NCBI GenBank assembly: GCA_034429715.1
Contig: DAOUFR010000043.1
Span: 1 to 64,000 of the forward strand
Direction of reading: 5' to 3'
Source: CAIMUM01 sp034429715
GTDB taxonomy: Bacteria; Chloroflexota; Dehalococcoidia; GIF9; UBA5629
DNA length: 64,000 nucleotides
How positions within the stretch are numbered: position 1 is the first letter of the stretch; each line of letters opens with the position of its first letter. Below are positions 25,533-34,903 of the stretch, one piece after another. The notes beneath the pieces were generated by a model. It was not told where the DNA came from, made no database searches, and saw only the letters and a list, made by a program, of their open reading frames with translations. A program made the translations under genes and the position numbers.

Positions 25533-26825
25533 TTAAGTTGCGCACTCCAATACGGTTTCTTGCACGTTGTCCATATCCTGCACGTAATGCCTTGACCCCA
25601 TGAAAAACAGCAGGGCTGCGATAAAACCGCCGATACCTGAAAGGGCCAGGGCGATCTTAAGGCCGTTATCGCCGATGGAGTCGGACATGGCCCCGATAAT
25701 CCAGGGTGACCATCCGCCGCCCAGGAAATACATACCGAATAACATTAAACCGTAGGATGTCCCCTTCAGCGAAGCGGGAACGACTTCCTGTGATACGGTG
25801 GCCAGAGCGGGGACGCCCATATAATATGAGATGGCGAATAAAATAAATGCGATCATGAAGAGCGGGAAATTGATTTTAAGCAACAGCACGGACGCTATGA
25901 AAAATAGGCCTGCCGATGCCGCCGTTATGGTGGGAAGAAGCAGTCTTGACCGGCGGTTTTTTCTCTGCCAGAAGTCAGATAGCAGACCGCCGCCGAAGGT
26001 GCCCACAATCGCCATTATTGCGACCACGGCTGTGATGGAGCCGGCCACATCTTCTTTGACGTTAATTTCTCTCATTATGAAGGCTGGAAACCATGAGGTA
26101 ACGGCATTGCCTACTATCAGCAGCATGCCGTATCCCACCAGATACCAGCGTACCGTAGGTATGCGCAGCAGCGTGCCGATGCATTGAATGAAGCCTGCTT
26201 TGTTTCCGCTCGAGTCCACTGTGCGGACTGTTTTGTAGTCTTTGAGAAAGAGGACCGCTATACCTAAAATCACACCGGGAACGGCAAAAATGAAGAAAGG
26301 CATGCGCCAGCCGTATTTGACCGAGATCAGGCCGCCGACCACCATGCCCAGGGCGGCGCCGACAGGGAAGGCGGTGTTGAAGATACCGAGCACCCTGCCG
26401 TGCTTTTCTTTGGGATAGGCCGCAGTGACCATCGCCGTTCCGGCTGCTGTAAATGCCGCCTCCCCTCCGGCTACCAGCACTCGCGGGATAAGCACGCCGG
26501 GGAAGTTTTTGGCCAGGCCGGTAACGAAAGTGAATGTGCTCCAGATAACGGCCATAATGGATATCGATCCTTTGCGGCTCCAGATATCCACAACATACGA
26601 CACGGGGAACGCTAAAAGCGACACGGCAATGGTGAAAACAGTCATCACTATGCCGATTTCAGAGTCACTCAGCCCCAGCTCCAGTTTCATCGGCTGCACC
26701 ACAACTGCGAAGACCAGCCTGTCCATGATGTACATGACACAGAGGAGAGTAGTGACGATGAGCACCCAGTGCGCCCTCCAACCGCCTGACTGATATTGCG
26801 TCCCGGCCTGACCCTTGTCGTTCAT
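25533..26825 (-). CDS. MFS transporter (paralogue 1)
   Basis: A 430-residue major facilitator with about 12 membrane segments. The N-terminal MDRLVFAVVVQPMKLELGLSD segment and the loop after helix 2 (VVDIWSRKGSI) resemble organic-anion:proton symporters of the ACS/spinster-like groups. It shares this organisation with the MFS protein at 61567 (VVLQPMKIALGLSD), so the two are paralogues. A GGAGGTAG site precedes the ATG. It lies 76 bp downstream of the Fe-ADH gene. Uptake of the acid or alcohol metabolised by the neighbouring enzymes is likely, but the substrate is unknown. Confidence 0.85.
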   Translation of the reverse strand: MNDKGQAGTQYQSGGWRAHWVLIVTTLLCVMYIMDRLVFAVVVQPMKLELGLSDSEIGIVMTVFTIAVSLLAFPVSYVVDIWSRKGSISIMAVIWSTFTFVTGLAKNFPGVLIPRVLVAGGEAAFTAAGTAMVTAAYPKEKHGRVLGIFNTAFPVGAALGMVVGGLISVKYGWRMPFFIFAVPGVILGIAVLFLKDYKTVRTVDSSGNKAGFIQCIGTLLRIPTVRWYLVGYGMLLIVGNAVTSWFPAFIMREINVKEDVAGSITAVVAIMAIVGTFGGGLLSDFWQRKNRRSRLLLPTITAASAGLFFIASVLLLKINFPLFMIAFILFAISYYMGVPALATVSQEVVPASLKGTSYGLMLFGMYFLGGGWSPWIIGAMSDSIGDNGLKIALALSGIGGFIAALLFFMGSRHYVQDMDNVQETVLECAT

Positions 26826-26901
26826 CCCTCTACCTCCTGTTTTGAATAGAAATCGCCGGTCTAACCTGAAGTGATATAAAAGCAGTTAAGCTGCTGCCTG
26901 A

Positions 26902-28044
26902 TCAGAAAGACTTTTGAAAAATAGCCTTTATTGATGGTTTGTCGAACGGGCGGGGATGCAGCTGGACCCAGTAACCGGTCTTCATGGTATTGTCCACGAG
27001 TTTATCGAAGTCCGATTCCTTCACACCGAGATCGCGCAGCCTGATGCGCATGCCGATCTTCTGCAGCCATTTCTCCGTTGCCGCAATGCCGTCCGGCTCG
27101 CCGAAAACATTCTCGCCCAGCAGCTTGAACCTGTCCTGCCTCACGGGCAGGGTGAATTTCATCCATTCGATGAGCAGGGCGGCCAGACCGTCGGCATGGA
27201 CCAGATCATACTCTCCGCTCAGGGGATGCTCCAGTCCGTGCAGGGTCATCAGGCCTCCTCCCCCGCCCAACCAGTTCAGCTGTGAACCCGCGATAGTGCA
27301 GGCCCAGGAAAGCCTGGAACGGAGCACGATATCGTCCAGCTTATCGAGCACTGCGGGAAGCGATTCAACGACGGTGCGCATGCAGGCTTCGCGCAGAGAA
27401 TCGTTGATCAGGTTCGGTTCTTCGGCGGTTACGTAGGTCTCAACAAGATGGCAGAATATATCAAAGCCGCCCTGGGCCGTGATTTTGGCAGGCAGGGTTA
27501 AGTTAAACTCTGGATCGATTATGGACACCGCGGGGAACAACTGCGTTTTCACCAGAAGCACTTTTTCATGGGTATCCCAATTGGTAAACACGGCGGTGCT
27601 GTTCGATTCCGAACCGCTGGCCGCTATTGTAGGTACCAGAACGATGGCCGGCACCTTGCCTTTGGAATTCGCCTTGCCCTCATAGTGAGCCCAGATAGGA
27701 TCCGTGCCGCTGCTGGCCAGCGCGATACTTTTGGCCGCATCCATGACGCTGCCGCCGCCCAGGCCGATTACCACTTGAACATTGTTTTCCCGCGCGATCC
27801 TTGCTCCCTCGTCGATAGTTGTGGTACGGGGATTGGGGTCAACCTTGTCGAAAATAATTGTTCGAACGCCATTTGTTTCCAGGTCTTTTAATACCTTATC
27901 CAGGACGCCCAGCGAGCGCATGGTTTCCGTGTACGTTACCAGAAGCGCCGTCTTGCCGATCCTGGCAACCTCTTTGCCCAGCTGGGAAAGGCTCCCGGGA
28001 CCGTTGATAAACTTGATCGGTAAGTAGAGCCTGCTTAATATCAT
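26902..28044 (-). CDS. Iron-containing alcohol dehydrogenase
   Basis: A 380-residue family III (Fe-ADH) enzyme that interconverts an alcohol and an aldehyde with NAD(P). The nucleotide-binding GGGSVMDAAKS motif lies near residue 97. The metal ligands are visible as Asp and His in FDIFCHLVETY and two His in LHGLEHPLSGEYDLVHADG. GGAG precedes the ATG by 8 bases. The gene lies between AOR and the MFS carrier. With AOR it could form an acid-aldehyde-alcohol couple that disposes of reduced ferredoxin or recovers it (inference). Confidence 0.88.
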   Translation of the reverse strand: MILSRLYLPIKFINGPGSLSQLGKEVARIGKTALLVTYTETMRSLGVLDKVLKDLETNGVRTIIFDKVDPNPRTTTIDEGARIARENNVQVVIGLGGGSVMDAAKSIALASSGTDPIWAHYEGKANSKGKVPAIVLVPTIAASGSESNSTAVFTNWDTHEKVLLVKTQLFPAVSIIDPEFNLTLPAKITAQGGFDIFCHLVETYVTAEEPNLINDSLREACMRTVVESLPAVLDKLDDIVLRSRLSWACTIAGSQLNWLGGGGGLMTLHGLEHPLSGEYDLVHADGLAALLIEWMKFTLPVRQDRFKLLGENVFGEPDGIAATEKWLQKIGMRIRLRDLGVKESDFDKLVDNTMKTGYWVQLHPRPFDKPSIKAIFQKSF

Positions 28045-28133
28045 TCTTTGTTCTCCATGTAGTATTTGATCAATCCTGCGGGAATAATAGTTGATCCACT
28101 ATGGCTTATTTTATCTGCCGGTAAGCTGTGAAT

Positions 28134-29990
28134 TCATGCTTTTCCCTTGGATGAAAGAACTGCGGCCACATCGTCGAGGCCGAGCTCAAGCAACTTCCCT
28201 GTGCTTGGCCTGCCGGTAACGATGTCCCAGCCCCGGGCTGTCAGGAAATCTTTGCTCAACGTTTCCAGATCCACTGTTTTCCCTGCAGTAGGTCCGGCTT
28301 CCAGTGCGGGTTTTCCAATAATCCTGCCCGGGAATTTGAAGTCATTGATGTTTACGCCTTCACGGGCATTAAACGCCTGCCGCATGTTGGCGATCCTTTC
28401 TCCTATCTTCAGAAGGTCGTCCATACTGAGGTCCCATCCCGTAGCCAAATTAATAAAGTCGGTAATGGCGGCGGCAGGCATGAAACCCATGCCTAACAGG
28501 CACATGCCGGCACTGTTGACTACATGTGTCAGGTCGCTGCCCATCTTATTTGCCCCGCCGCGGCCGGCGACGGAATGACGGTCGAAAGCAGGATATTCCA
28601 GGCCGTTGACCGGTTTCGTGGCGTAATTGCCCTGAGTATGGCGGGCCGGAGTGCTGTCCAGATATGAAATAGCGAAATGCATGTAGCGCTTGGGGTCGTG
28701 CATCGCCACTTCCTGGCCACGGATGTGGACCGCCAGTTCCTCCGAACCCCTGTTTATGCGGCTGGCCGCCATCCTGGTCCCATCGGCAAGCACCCGGCCG
28801 AAACCCTCCCGATTGGCCAGCTTGCGGGTCATCTCCACTATGGCTTGATGGTTGCCCCACTTAAGCTCGATACCCTCGGTGTCCTTATCATTGATGATCC
28901 CGTTCTCGTAGCATTCAATGGCGAACGCTATGGTGGAACCGGCGGAGATGGTGTCCAATCCGTATCTGTTGCAGATCTCCGCAGCCTGTATTATGGATTC
29001 CAGGTTGTCATTCAAACACATGGAACCAAAGGCTGCCAGGGTCTCATATTCCGGCTTATGCGCTTCCGCCGGATATCTATACTGACCCGTACCTGCCTTC
29101 ATCAGGCCGCCGCAGGAAACCGGACAGCGCCAGCACCCGTATTTTCGTTCCTGTAAATCGATTACGCTACGATCACTAATTGCGGAAGCATTGGAGAAAT
29201 CAGCAACAGATCCCCTCCAGTTCTTCACGGGGGCATCTCCGATCTCCACCAGGGCGCTCAAGCCGCCGGAGGTACCGAAATCACGGAATACAGTCACCGT
29301 ACCGCCCAGCTGACCCAAATATTTTGTTCTCGCTTCTTTTATCTCCTGCTCATGTGCTAAGGGAACTGTTTGTTTTCCCTTTACAGCTATGGCCTTGAGC
29401 TTTTTAGAACCCATTACGGCCCCCAGACCGGAACGCCCGGCTGCTCTTCCCCCGTTATTGATAATGCAGGAAATCAGGCTCATTTTCTCTCCAGCCGGGC
29501 CAATGCAGGCAACATGAGTGTCGCCGCCATGCCTGGTCTGAATTGCGGACTCCGTCTCCCCCGTGTCTTTCCCCCATAATTCCCCGGCATCCCTGAGCTG
29601 CGCTTTGCCGTCATCGACAAAGAGGTAGACAGGGGAAGGGGATATTCCGAGGAAGAAAACAGCATCGTAGCCGGAAAGCTTCAGGTGAGGACCGAAATCA
29701 CCCCCGGAGTTTGCATCCCCCCATGTTCCGGTCAGGGGCGACTTGCCTACCACAACATATCTTGATCCGAAAAGGGCGGGAGTGCCTGTAAGAGGGCCGG
29801 TAACAACTCCCAGTATTGAATCCTGTCCCAGGGGATCCACCCCGGCCTTTTGCCGGGTGAATATCACTCTGGCCCCTAAGCCGTAGCCTCCAAGAAAATC
29901 ACGGCACAGGCTGTCTTCCAGAACCTCCTCCCATATCCTGGCCTGAGTCAGATCGACAAATAGCATCTTTCCCATGTAGCCGCCGGTCAT
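28134..29990 (-). CDS. Tungsten-dependent aldehyde:ferredoxin oxidoreductase
   Basis: A 618-residue AOR-family enzyme. The N-terminal domain (GGYMGKMLFVDL...FLGGYGLGAR) binds the bis-pterin cofactor. Cluster ligands are Cys286, Cys289 and Cys293 (CWRCPVSC) plus Cys497 (GMCLLGMG); the numbering closely parallels Pyrococcus furiosus AOR (288/291/295/494). It oxidises an aldehyde to the acid with ferredoxin, or runs in reverse. GCAGGAGGG precedes the ATG. It lies just downstream (17 bp) of a family III CoA-transferase, which suggests that the aldehyde is derived from, or the acid destined for, a CoA ester. Confidence 0.9.
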   Translation of the reverse strand: MTGGYMGKMLFVDLTQARIWEEVLEDSLCRDFLGGYGLGARVIFTRQKAGVDPLGQDSILGVVTGPLTGTPALFGSRYVVVGKSPLTGTWGDANSGGDFGPHLKLSGYDAVFFLGISPSPVYLFVDDGKAQLRDAGELWGKDTGETESAIQTRHGGDTHVACIGPAGEKMSLISCIINNGGRAAGRSGLGAVMGSKKLKAIAVKGKQTVPLAHEQEIKEARTKYLGQLGGTVTVFRDFGTSGGLSALVEIGDAPVKNWRGSVADFSNASAISDRSVIDLQERKYGCWRCPVSCGGLMKAGTGQYRYPAEAHKPEYETLAAFGSMCLNDNLESIIQAAEICNRYGLDTISAGSTIAFAIECYENGIINDKDTEGIELKWGNHQAIVEMTRKLANREGFGRVLADGTRMAASRINRGSEELAVHIRGQEVAMHDPKRYMHFAISYLDSTPARHTQGNYATKPVNGLEYPAFDRHSVAGRGGANKMGSDLTHVVNSAGMCLLGMGFMPAAAITDFINLATGWDLSMDDLLKIGERIANMRQAFNAREGVNINDFKFPGRIIGKPALEAGPTAGKTVDLETLSKDFLTARGWDIVTGRPSTGKLLELGLDDVAAVLSSKGKA

Positions 29991-30007
29991 TGATTACCCT
30001 CCTGCCT

Positions 30008-31237
30008 TCAGGCAACTATCCCTTTTTTCTTCAGACTTGCTATGTCCTGTTCGCTGTATCCCATGCCCGCCAGTATCTCCGCTGTATTCTGTCCCAGGGT
30101 TGGAGGCGGGCATTTGAACTGTACCTCCGTGGCCGTTGAGTTCCAGGGTAAATTAATCACCTTGATTTTACCGGCTTTGGGATGGTCCATTTCTTTTATC
30201 ATCTCCACGGCCTGCACCTGGGGATGCATAGCGCCGCCATACATGGTCTCATAGTCATTAAAGGCGTTGGCCAGTCCGCCAATTTCATTAATCATCGTTA
30301 TGAGCTCTTCACTGGATTTCTCGGTAAAATACGCCTCAAAAAGCGGCTTCATTTCCTGTGCGTCCCTGCCCAGACCCACGGCTCTCAAACCCTTGTATCT
30401 GAACCATGGATCTTTAAGCAGTTCCTCCAGCCCGACCCGCCTCAAAAATTCGCACCAGATGTCCATCGCTTTCTCTATGCCTCCGCTGGCGCGGCCCAGT
30501 GCCGAAAATACGATATGCCCGTCACGGGTGGCATAACCATGTTCGGCATGGTCGAAGGGGCCGGTAAGCATCCAGCCGGCATACGCATCAGGATTGCGGT
30601 TGGCCTGTAACCAGAATGCTCCCATCTGGAGCATGGAACGCCACATAGAGATGCCTACCTTCTGCCCTATACCCGTCTTGTTCCTGTAATATAAAGCAGC
30701 CAGGATCCCCTGCATGGCATGGATTCCACCTGATATCGCCGCCTGATCCGCTCCCAGCCTGACCGGCTTCTCAGTATGCTCTCCCAGTAATTGAGTAAAT
30801 CCCGCCAGCCCCTGTATTTCGAGCTCGGAAGCAGGCCTGTTTTTATACGGCCCCGTTTCGCCGAAGCTCGAGATCGAGCAGTATATTATCTGGCGTTTGT
30901 ACCGGGCTATGTCTTCGTATCCCAGGCCGAGTTTATCCGCTTCGCAGGTATCGAAGCTCTCCAGAAATATATCCGCGCCCCCGGCCAGGCGGTAGACTAT
31001 TTCTTTGCCTTCACTCTGATTCAGATCTACGGCGATGCTCTTTTTGTTGCGGTTCAGCACCATGAACAGGGAGCTTTGGCCGTTTATAAAAGGCCCCAGA
31101 TGCCTGGTGGTGTCGCCTTCGATGCTCTCGACTTTGATGACCTCGGCGCCGAGGTCACCCAGGTGCATGGAACAATACGGGCCTGCCATATCCTCGCTCA
31201 GGTCGAGTACCTTTATTCCTCCGAGAACCTCCGTCAT
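30008..31237 (-). CDS. Family III CoA-transferase (CaiB/BaiF), subunit lacking the usual catalytic Asp
   Basis: A 409-residue CaiB/BaiF-type enzyme. The N-terminal GIKVLDLSEDMAGPYCSMHLGDLGAEV and VDLNQSEGKEI regions are typical. In the segment before RNKTG, where this family holds its catalytic Asp, my hand alignment to the protein at 33657 places Ala instead (DQAAISGGIHA), with an Asp two residues earlier. It follows the family III gene at 31279 by 41 bp. Benzylsuccinate CoA-transferase (BbsEF) is a known heteromer of two family III subunits of which only one carries the Asp, so a heteromer is a reasonable reading. An AAAGGAGG site precedes the ATG. Confidence 0.82.
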   Translation of the reverse strand: MTEVLGGIKVLDLSEDMAGPYCSMHLGDLGAEVIKVESIEGDTTRHLGPFINGQSSLFMVLNRNKKSIAVDLNQSEGKEIVYRLAGGADIFLESFDTCEADKLGLGYEDIARYKRQIIYCSISSFGETGPYKNRPASELEIQGLAGFTQLLGEHTEKPVRLGADQAAISGGIHAMQGILAALYYRNKTGIGQKVGISMWRSMLQMGAFWLQANRNPDAYAGWMLTGPFDHAEHGYATRDGHIVFSALGRASGGIEKAMDIWCEFLRRVGLEELLKDPWFRYKGLRAVGLGRDAQEMKPLFEAYFTEKSSEELITMINEIGGLANAFNDYETMYGGAMHPQVQAVEMIKEMDHPKAGKIKVINLPWNSTATEVQFKCPPPTLGQNTAEILAGMGYSEQDIASLKKKGIVA

Positions 31238-31278
31238 AGCTGCCTCCTTTGCAGTTCACTCTGTCTATCGGCAACGCC

Positions 31279-32424
31279 CTATGTATCGATCATTGCCAGT
31301 ATCTCGTCGCGATTCCGGTCCGGTTTAACGGTGGGAGTCATTTCTTCCGCAGGCGTCTTGCTGAACTCCCAGGGGGCGGCAAAACCTTCATAAATCCCGA
31401 ACATGCTGTCTAAATCGAACAGCCATTTATTTGCCTGAATATGAGGGTCGCGGGACAGTTGTTCATAGTTGTAGTTAAGCCCGCAGGGCACGTCGCACCT
31501 CTGCAGATGCAGCATCCACCAGTATGCGGATTTATCGGCGATTTTCTCCTCTATCAGCGGGATCAGTTTTTTGCGATTTTTAACCCTCAGGGCGTTGGTT
31601 TTGAATTTAGGGTCGTTCTGCAGGTGCTGCAACTCCAGCGCCTGGCACAGCTTCGGCCAGTATTTCTCCTTGTGAACGCTTATATTGATGTATCTGTTGT
31701 CCCAGGTCCTGAACGATTGCGAGGGAACGATATGGACGTTTGAACTTCCCAGCCTTTTGGGGTTTTCACCTGTGGCGAAGAACTCCGACAGGCGGTTCGT
31801 CATGAGTGACAGAGTGGATTGCAGCATCGAAGTCTCGATTTTCATCCCTTTGCCTGTGATCTCCCGCGTCAGCAGGGCGCTTAAGGCCGAAGTTATAATC
31901 ACCGCGGTAGTATTCATGTCTACGTTTCCGGCGCCCCTGAATATCTCCGCTTCGCCGCCCTCTTTGCCGTTGATGCTGGCAAATCCCGAGGACGCCTGCA
32001 CGAATTGATCGGCTGCGGCATGATGGGCCCAGGGCCCCTTGTTATTGCCGTAAGAGCTGCTTTCGATGTAGATTACACGCGGATTGATCTCATTATATGC
32101 CTCATACGTGTAACCCAACTTATCCATCGCCCCCAGCCTGCGATTATTGATTATTATGTCGGCCCATTTGATCAGCTTGTGGAATAGCTCCTTACCCACC
32201 CCCTGCCTGATATCCAGCATGATGTTTTTCTTGTTGAAATGAGCGATGATATAAGCCCAGCCGTATCCCCCGATTGTCGTGCCCAGGAACATCAACCCGT
32301 CGAGATGAGGCGGCTCAACCCGGATCGCCTCGGCGCCCATCTGGGCCAGCGAACTGCAGGCATAAGGCCCGACTGAAAAGGCGCCCACATCAAGAACTTT
32401 AATGCCAGCCAAAGGTCCTGTCAT
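31279..32424 (-). CDS. Family III CoA-transferase (CaiB/BaiF)
   Basis: A 381-residue CaiB/BaiF enzyme, first gene of the minus-strand operon that runs through to the MFS gene. The N-terminus GIKVLDVGAFSVGPYACSSLAQMGAEAI is standard. An Asp in GNVDMNTT, before REITGKG, is the candidate catalytic residue. An AAGGGGGTAAGGG site precedes the ATG. Its promoter (32494-32523) is followed by two inverted repeats. It would transfer CoA between carboxylates, perhaps together with the neighbouring subunit at 30008. Confidence 0.85.
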   Translation of the reverse strand: MTGPLAGIKVLDVGAFSVGPYACSSLAQMGAEAIRVEPPHLDGLMFLGTTIGGYGWAYIIAHFNKKNIMLDIRQGVGKELFHKLIKWADIIINNRRLGAMDKLGYTYEAYNEINPRVIYIESSSYGNNKGPWAHHAAADQFVQASSGFASINGKEGGEAEIFRGAGNVDMNTTAVIITSALSALLTREITGKGMKIETSMLQSTLSLMTNRLSEFFATGENPKRLGSSNVHIVPSQSFRTWDNRYINISVHKEKYWPKLCQALELQHLQNDPKFKTNALRVKNRKKLIPLIEEKIADKSAYWWMLHLQRCDVPCGLNYNYEQLSRDPHIQANKWLFDLDSMFGIYEGFAAPWEFSKTPAEEMTPTVKPDRNRDEILAMIDT

Positions 32425-32443
32425 CCCTTACCCCCTTAGATAT

Positions 32444-32461
32444 TAATAGTGTTAACTATTA
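32444..32461. promoter_or_regulatory. Inverted repeats in the leader of the CoA-transferase operon
   Basis: TAATAGT-GTTA-ACTATTA is an 18-bp inverted repeat 20 bp before the ATG at 32424. Next to it TATTGT-N8-ACAATA (32460-32479) forms a second one. Both lie downstream of the promoter and may bind a repressor, for example the PadR protein encoded next door (inference). Confidence 0.45.
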
Positions 32462-32493
32462 TTGTATATTATCACAATACACTATAGTTCAAC

Positions 32494-32523
32494 AGTATAG
32501 GCCGCTGTCTTTCGGTTTGTCAA
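32494..32523 (-). promoter_or_regulatory. Sigma70 promoter of the minus-strand CoA-transferase/AOR operon
   Basis: Minus-strand TTGACA and TATACT are separated by 18 bases. The 326-bp gap 32425-32750 holds this promoter, the inverted repeats at 32444-32479 and the short 3' flank of padR; I see no gene in it. Confidence 0.65.
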
Positions 32524-32750
32524 ATCCCTGATTCTATCCCCCCTGTCTGTCCGGCGGAAACCTTTACATGCCAAAAATAAAGTGGTATTGAACAGAAGTG
32601 AATTGAGATCAGACTTTATGGACGTATATAATCCGGAAATGACCGTATGGCGGGAAAACCGGGTGCTCAGCAGTCCATGGAAATTCGCGGACAGGGGAAT
32701 GACTAAAGGGTGGGTTTAGATCGATTGAGCTCGCAGGCGCACAGCTAATC

Positions 32751-33371
32751 TTACTTCTTTTTTTTCGTGGCCTTGCTTTTTATGCTTTCACTTTTGGAAA
32801 TCGTGCGCCGGGCTTTGGTTGAGGGAGGGCCTTCTTTATATTTGGAGATCTTGTCTATTGCCTCTTCCAGCCATTTTATATCGGAGGTCAATCTTTCGAG
32901 CCAGTAGTCAAAGAACAATCCGTGATAAAATTCGGCCTGGGGGCTTGTTCCGTATGCCTCTACGCCCCTTTCATAGAATGTCTTCCCTTTTCCTACACTG
33001 TAATCGAGTTCCTCTCTTTTCTTATCGACATATGCCTTGAGGCTGGAGATTATATCCTCTTTATTGAACAGGCTGGCGAACCATATCCTGGGCATGAAGC
33101 CTTCGATAGTCGGCCGCATCCCCGACCGGGTTTTAATCCATCGGTCCAATTCAGCATACCCCGCGTCGGTGATAGCGCACATATATTGCGAACGCTGGCT
33201 CTTCCCACGCACCTTCTCCACTTTAATGAAGCCGTTCTTGGCCATCTCGTGCAGGGCACGATAAACCTGGGGCAGAGGAGGACGCTGATTGTGAAAGAAC
33301 CGTTTCTGTAAATAGTAGCCATTGCTGGGCCGGTCGGCCAGCAGTCCCAGAAGCATGTGACTTAATGCCAT
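32751..33371 (-). CDS. PadR-family transcriptional regulator
   Basis: A 206-residue PadR protein. The N-terminal winged helix reads MALSHMLLGLLADRPSNGYYLQKRF...YRALHEMAKNGFIKVEKV, the family signature. The C-terminal dimerisation helix region (about residues 95-180) and a Lys/Ser-rich tail follow. PadR proteins are repressors released by small aromatic or lipophilic ligands. It lies between two divergent CoA-transferase units, and its own promoter carries a perfect ACATATA-AA-TATATGT inverted repeat, so autoregulation and control of the neighbours are likely. Confidence 0.88.
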   Translation of the reverse strand: MALSHMLLGLLADRPSNGYYLQKRFFHNQRPPLPQVYRALHEMAKNGFIKVEKVRGKSQRSQYMCAITDAGYAELDRWIKTRSGMRPTIEGFMPRIWFASLFNKEDIISSLKAYVDKKREELDYSVGKGKTFYERGVEAYGTSPQAEFYHGLFFDYWLERLTSDIKWLEEAIDKISKYKEGPPSTKARRTISKSESIKSKATKKKK

Positions 33372-33418
33372 ATTATTGCACCTCGTTCATACGGAATCCC
33401 TCCGGTCCCGGTGTCGTA

Positions 33419-33511
33419 TTATACTGATAATAAGAAACGAAATATCGACAATACTTATCGACTACATATATTTATATGTTGAAAAATAGCACATGTTCAG
33501 GGGCTTGTCAA
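33419..33511 (-). promoter_or_regulatory. Promoter and operator region of padR
   Basis: Minus-strand TTGACA (33506-33511) and TATTTT (33483-33488) have 17-base spacing. Just downstream lies a 16-bp inverted repeat, ACATATA-N2-TATATGT (33464-33479). Further downstream are two ATACTKATA-like elements, at 33451-33459 and 33420-33429. This is a good candidate for PadR autoregulation. Confidence 0.6.
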
Positions 33512-33535
33512 TTCAACGGAAGCCGGTTCGAATAC

Positions 33536-33596
33536 TTGACAAAGTAATTTGAGGTAAAATACAATAGTGACACTATCACTGGTATATATCAGTATT
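33536..33596 (+). promoter_or_regulatory. Promoter and operator region of the family III CoA-transferase gene at 33657
   Basis: TTGACA (33536-33541) and TACAAT (33560-33565) have an 18-base spacer. A perfect inverted repeat ATAGTG-A-CACTAT (33564-33576) overlaps the -10. TATATATCAGTATT (33583-33596) is identical over 14 bases to 39079-39092 in another crotonase promoter. Confidence 0.6.
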
Positions 33597-33656
33597 AATA
33601 TTTGCTGCGGGACGGATTGAATGCAACTTGTTCTGCATGTATAAGGGGTGGTCTGA

Positions 33657-34841
33657 ATGATTCATGCGCTGGAAGGTATCAAGGTTTTGGATCTGTGCAG
33701 GAGCTATCCTCCCGCCATCTCGTCCATGCTGATGGCCGATTTCGGCGCCGACGTTATTAAGGTCGACCCCATCGGATCTTCCACGCCTTCGCTTACACCA
33801 TCCAGGGGAGAGGAAAAAGCCAGTGTCTATTCCTTCTGGGATCGCAACAAGAGGAGTATCAGGCTCAATCTTAAATCACATGAGGGGCGCGAGGTATTTC
33901 TAAAGCTGGCGAAGCAGGCGGATGTTTTGGTCGAGAACTCACGGCCGGGAACGATGCAACGCATCGGTATCGACTACGCTAATCTAAAGAAAATAAACCC
34001 GCGCATTGTATATTGCTCGGTCAGCGGCTACGGCCAGGACGGCCCGTATCGTGATGCGGTAGGGCATGACAGTAACTATCTGGGAATCAGCGGCGTTATC
34101 AGCCTGATCGGGCCCAGGGATGGGCCGCCCGTAATGCCGAGCAATTTCATAGCGGATGTGGCCGGCGCCGGCTTTCATTCGTTTATGGGCATCATGGTGG
34201 CGCTGATGGCCCGCAATAAAACGGGCAAGGGGCAGTATATCGATATCAGCTACACCGACTGCGTCTTTGCCATGGCCGGGTTCGACCTGGCGACATACCT
34301 GATAACGGGCAAGAAGATGCGCAGGGGAAGGACATGGCTTACCGGTGCGGAGCCTTGCGCAGCCGTATATCAGACCAAGGACAATGAATATATTACCCTG
34401 GAAGTAATGGAGCCGGCCTTCTGGGTGAAATTCTGCCACGCCATCGAGAGGCCGGATTTAATTCCCAATCAATGGCCCAGGGATGATCAGGCGCGGGAGG
34501 AGATGTTCTCCCTCCTGAGGGGAATTTTCCTGACAAAAACAAAATATGAATGGTGGGAATGGGCCAGGGAAAATGAGATTATGCTGGCGCCCGTTCTTTA
34601 CATCGAGGAATCTGTGGATGACCCGCAGTTGCGGCACAGGAAAATGATAATAGAGAAGGAGCATCCCCGGCTGGGGAAAATCCTTCAACTGGGCAACCCG
34701 TTGAAACTCTCCGATACTCCGCCCGATCCTGTCAAAGCCTATAGCCCGGGGCCGGGCGAACATACCGATATGATCTTAACTGAGCTGAATTTCAGCAAAC
34801 GACAGATAGAAGCACTCAGGAAGCAGGGCGCTATAGAGTAG
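33657..34841 (+). CDS. Family III CoA-transferase (CaiB/BaiF)
   Basis: A 394-residue CaiB/BaiF protein. The N-terminal GIKVLDLCRSYPPAISSMLMADFGADVIKV and the NLKSHEGREVFLKLA segment are typical. The catalytic Asp is seen in FIADVAGAG before RNKTGKGQYIDIS. An AAGGGGTGG site precedes the ATG. It heads the plus-strand unit that continues with an MBL enzyme and a 4-hydroxybutyrate-type CoA-transferase, so two different CoA-transferase families are encoded side by side. Donor and acceptor acids are unknown. Confidence 0.86.
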   Translation: MIHALEGIKVLDLCRSYPPAISSMLMADFGADVIKVDPIGSSTPSLTPSRGEEKASVYSFWDRNKRSIRLNLKSHEGREVFLKLAKQADVLVENSRPGTMQRIGIDYANLKKINPRIVYCSVSGYGQDGPYRDAVGHDSNYLGISGVISLIGPRDGPPVMPSNFIADVAGAGFHSFMGIMVALMARNKTGKGQYIDISYTDCVFAMAGFDLATYLITGKKMRRGRTWLTGAEPCAAVYQTKDNEYITLEVMEPAFWVKFCHAIERPDLIPNQWPRDDQAREEMFSLLRGIFLTKTKYEWWEWARENEIMLAPVLYIEESVDDPQLRHRKMIIEKEHPRLGKILQLGNPLKLSDTPPDPVKAYSPGPGEHTDMILTELNFSKRQIEALRKQGAIE

Positions 34842-34903
34842 CCTCCAGGCAGATGCCGATAATTGCCATACGAAAGATCGATGCTGATTAATAAAGGGGA
34901 GTC

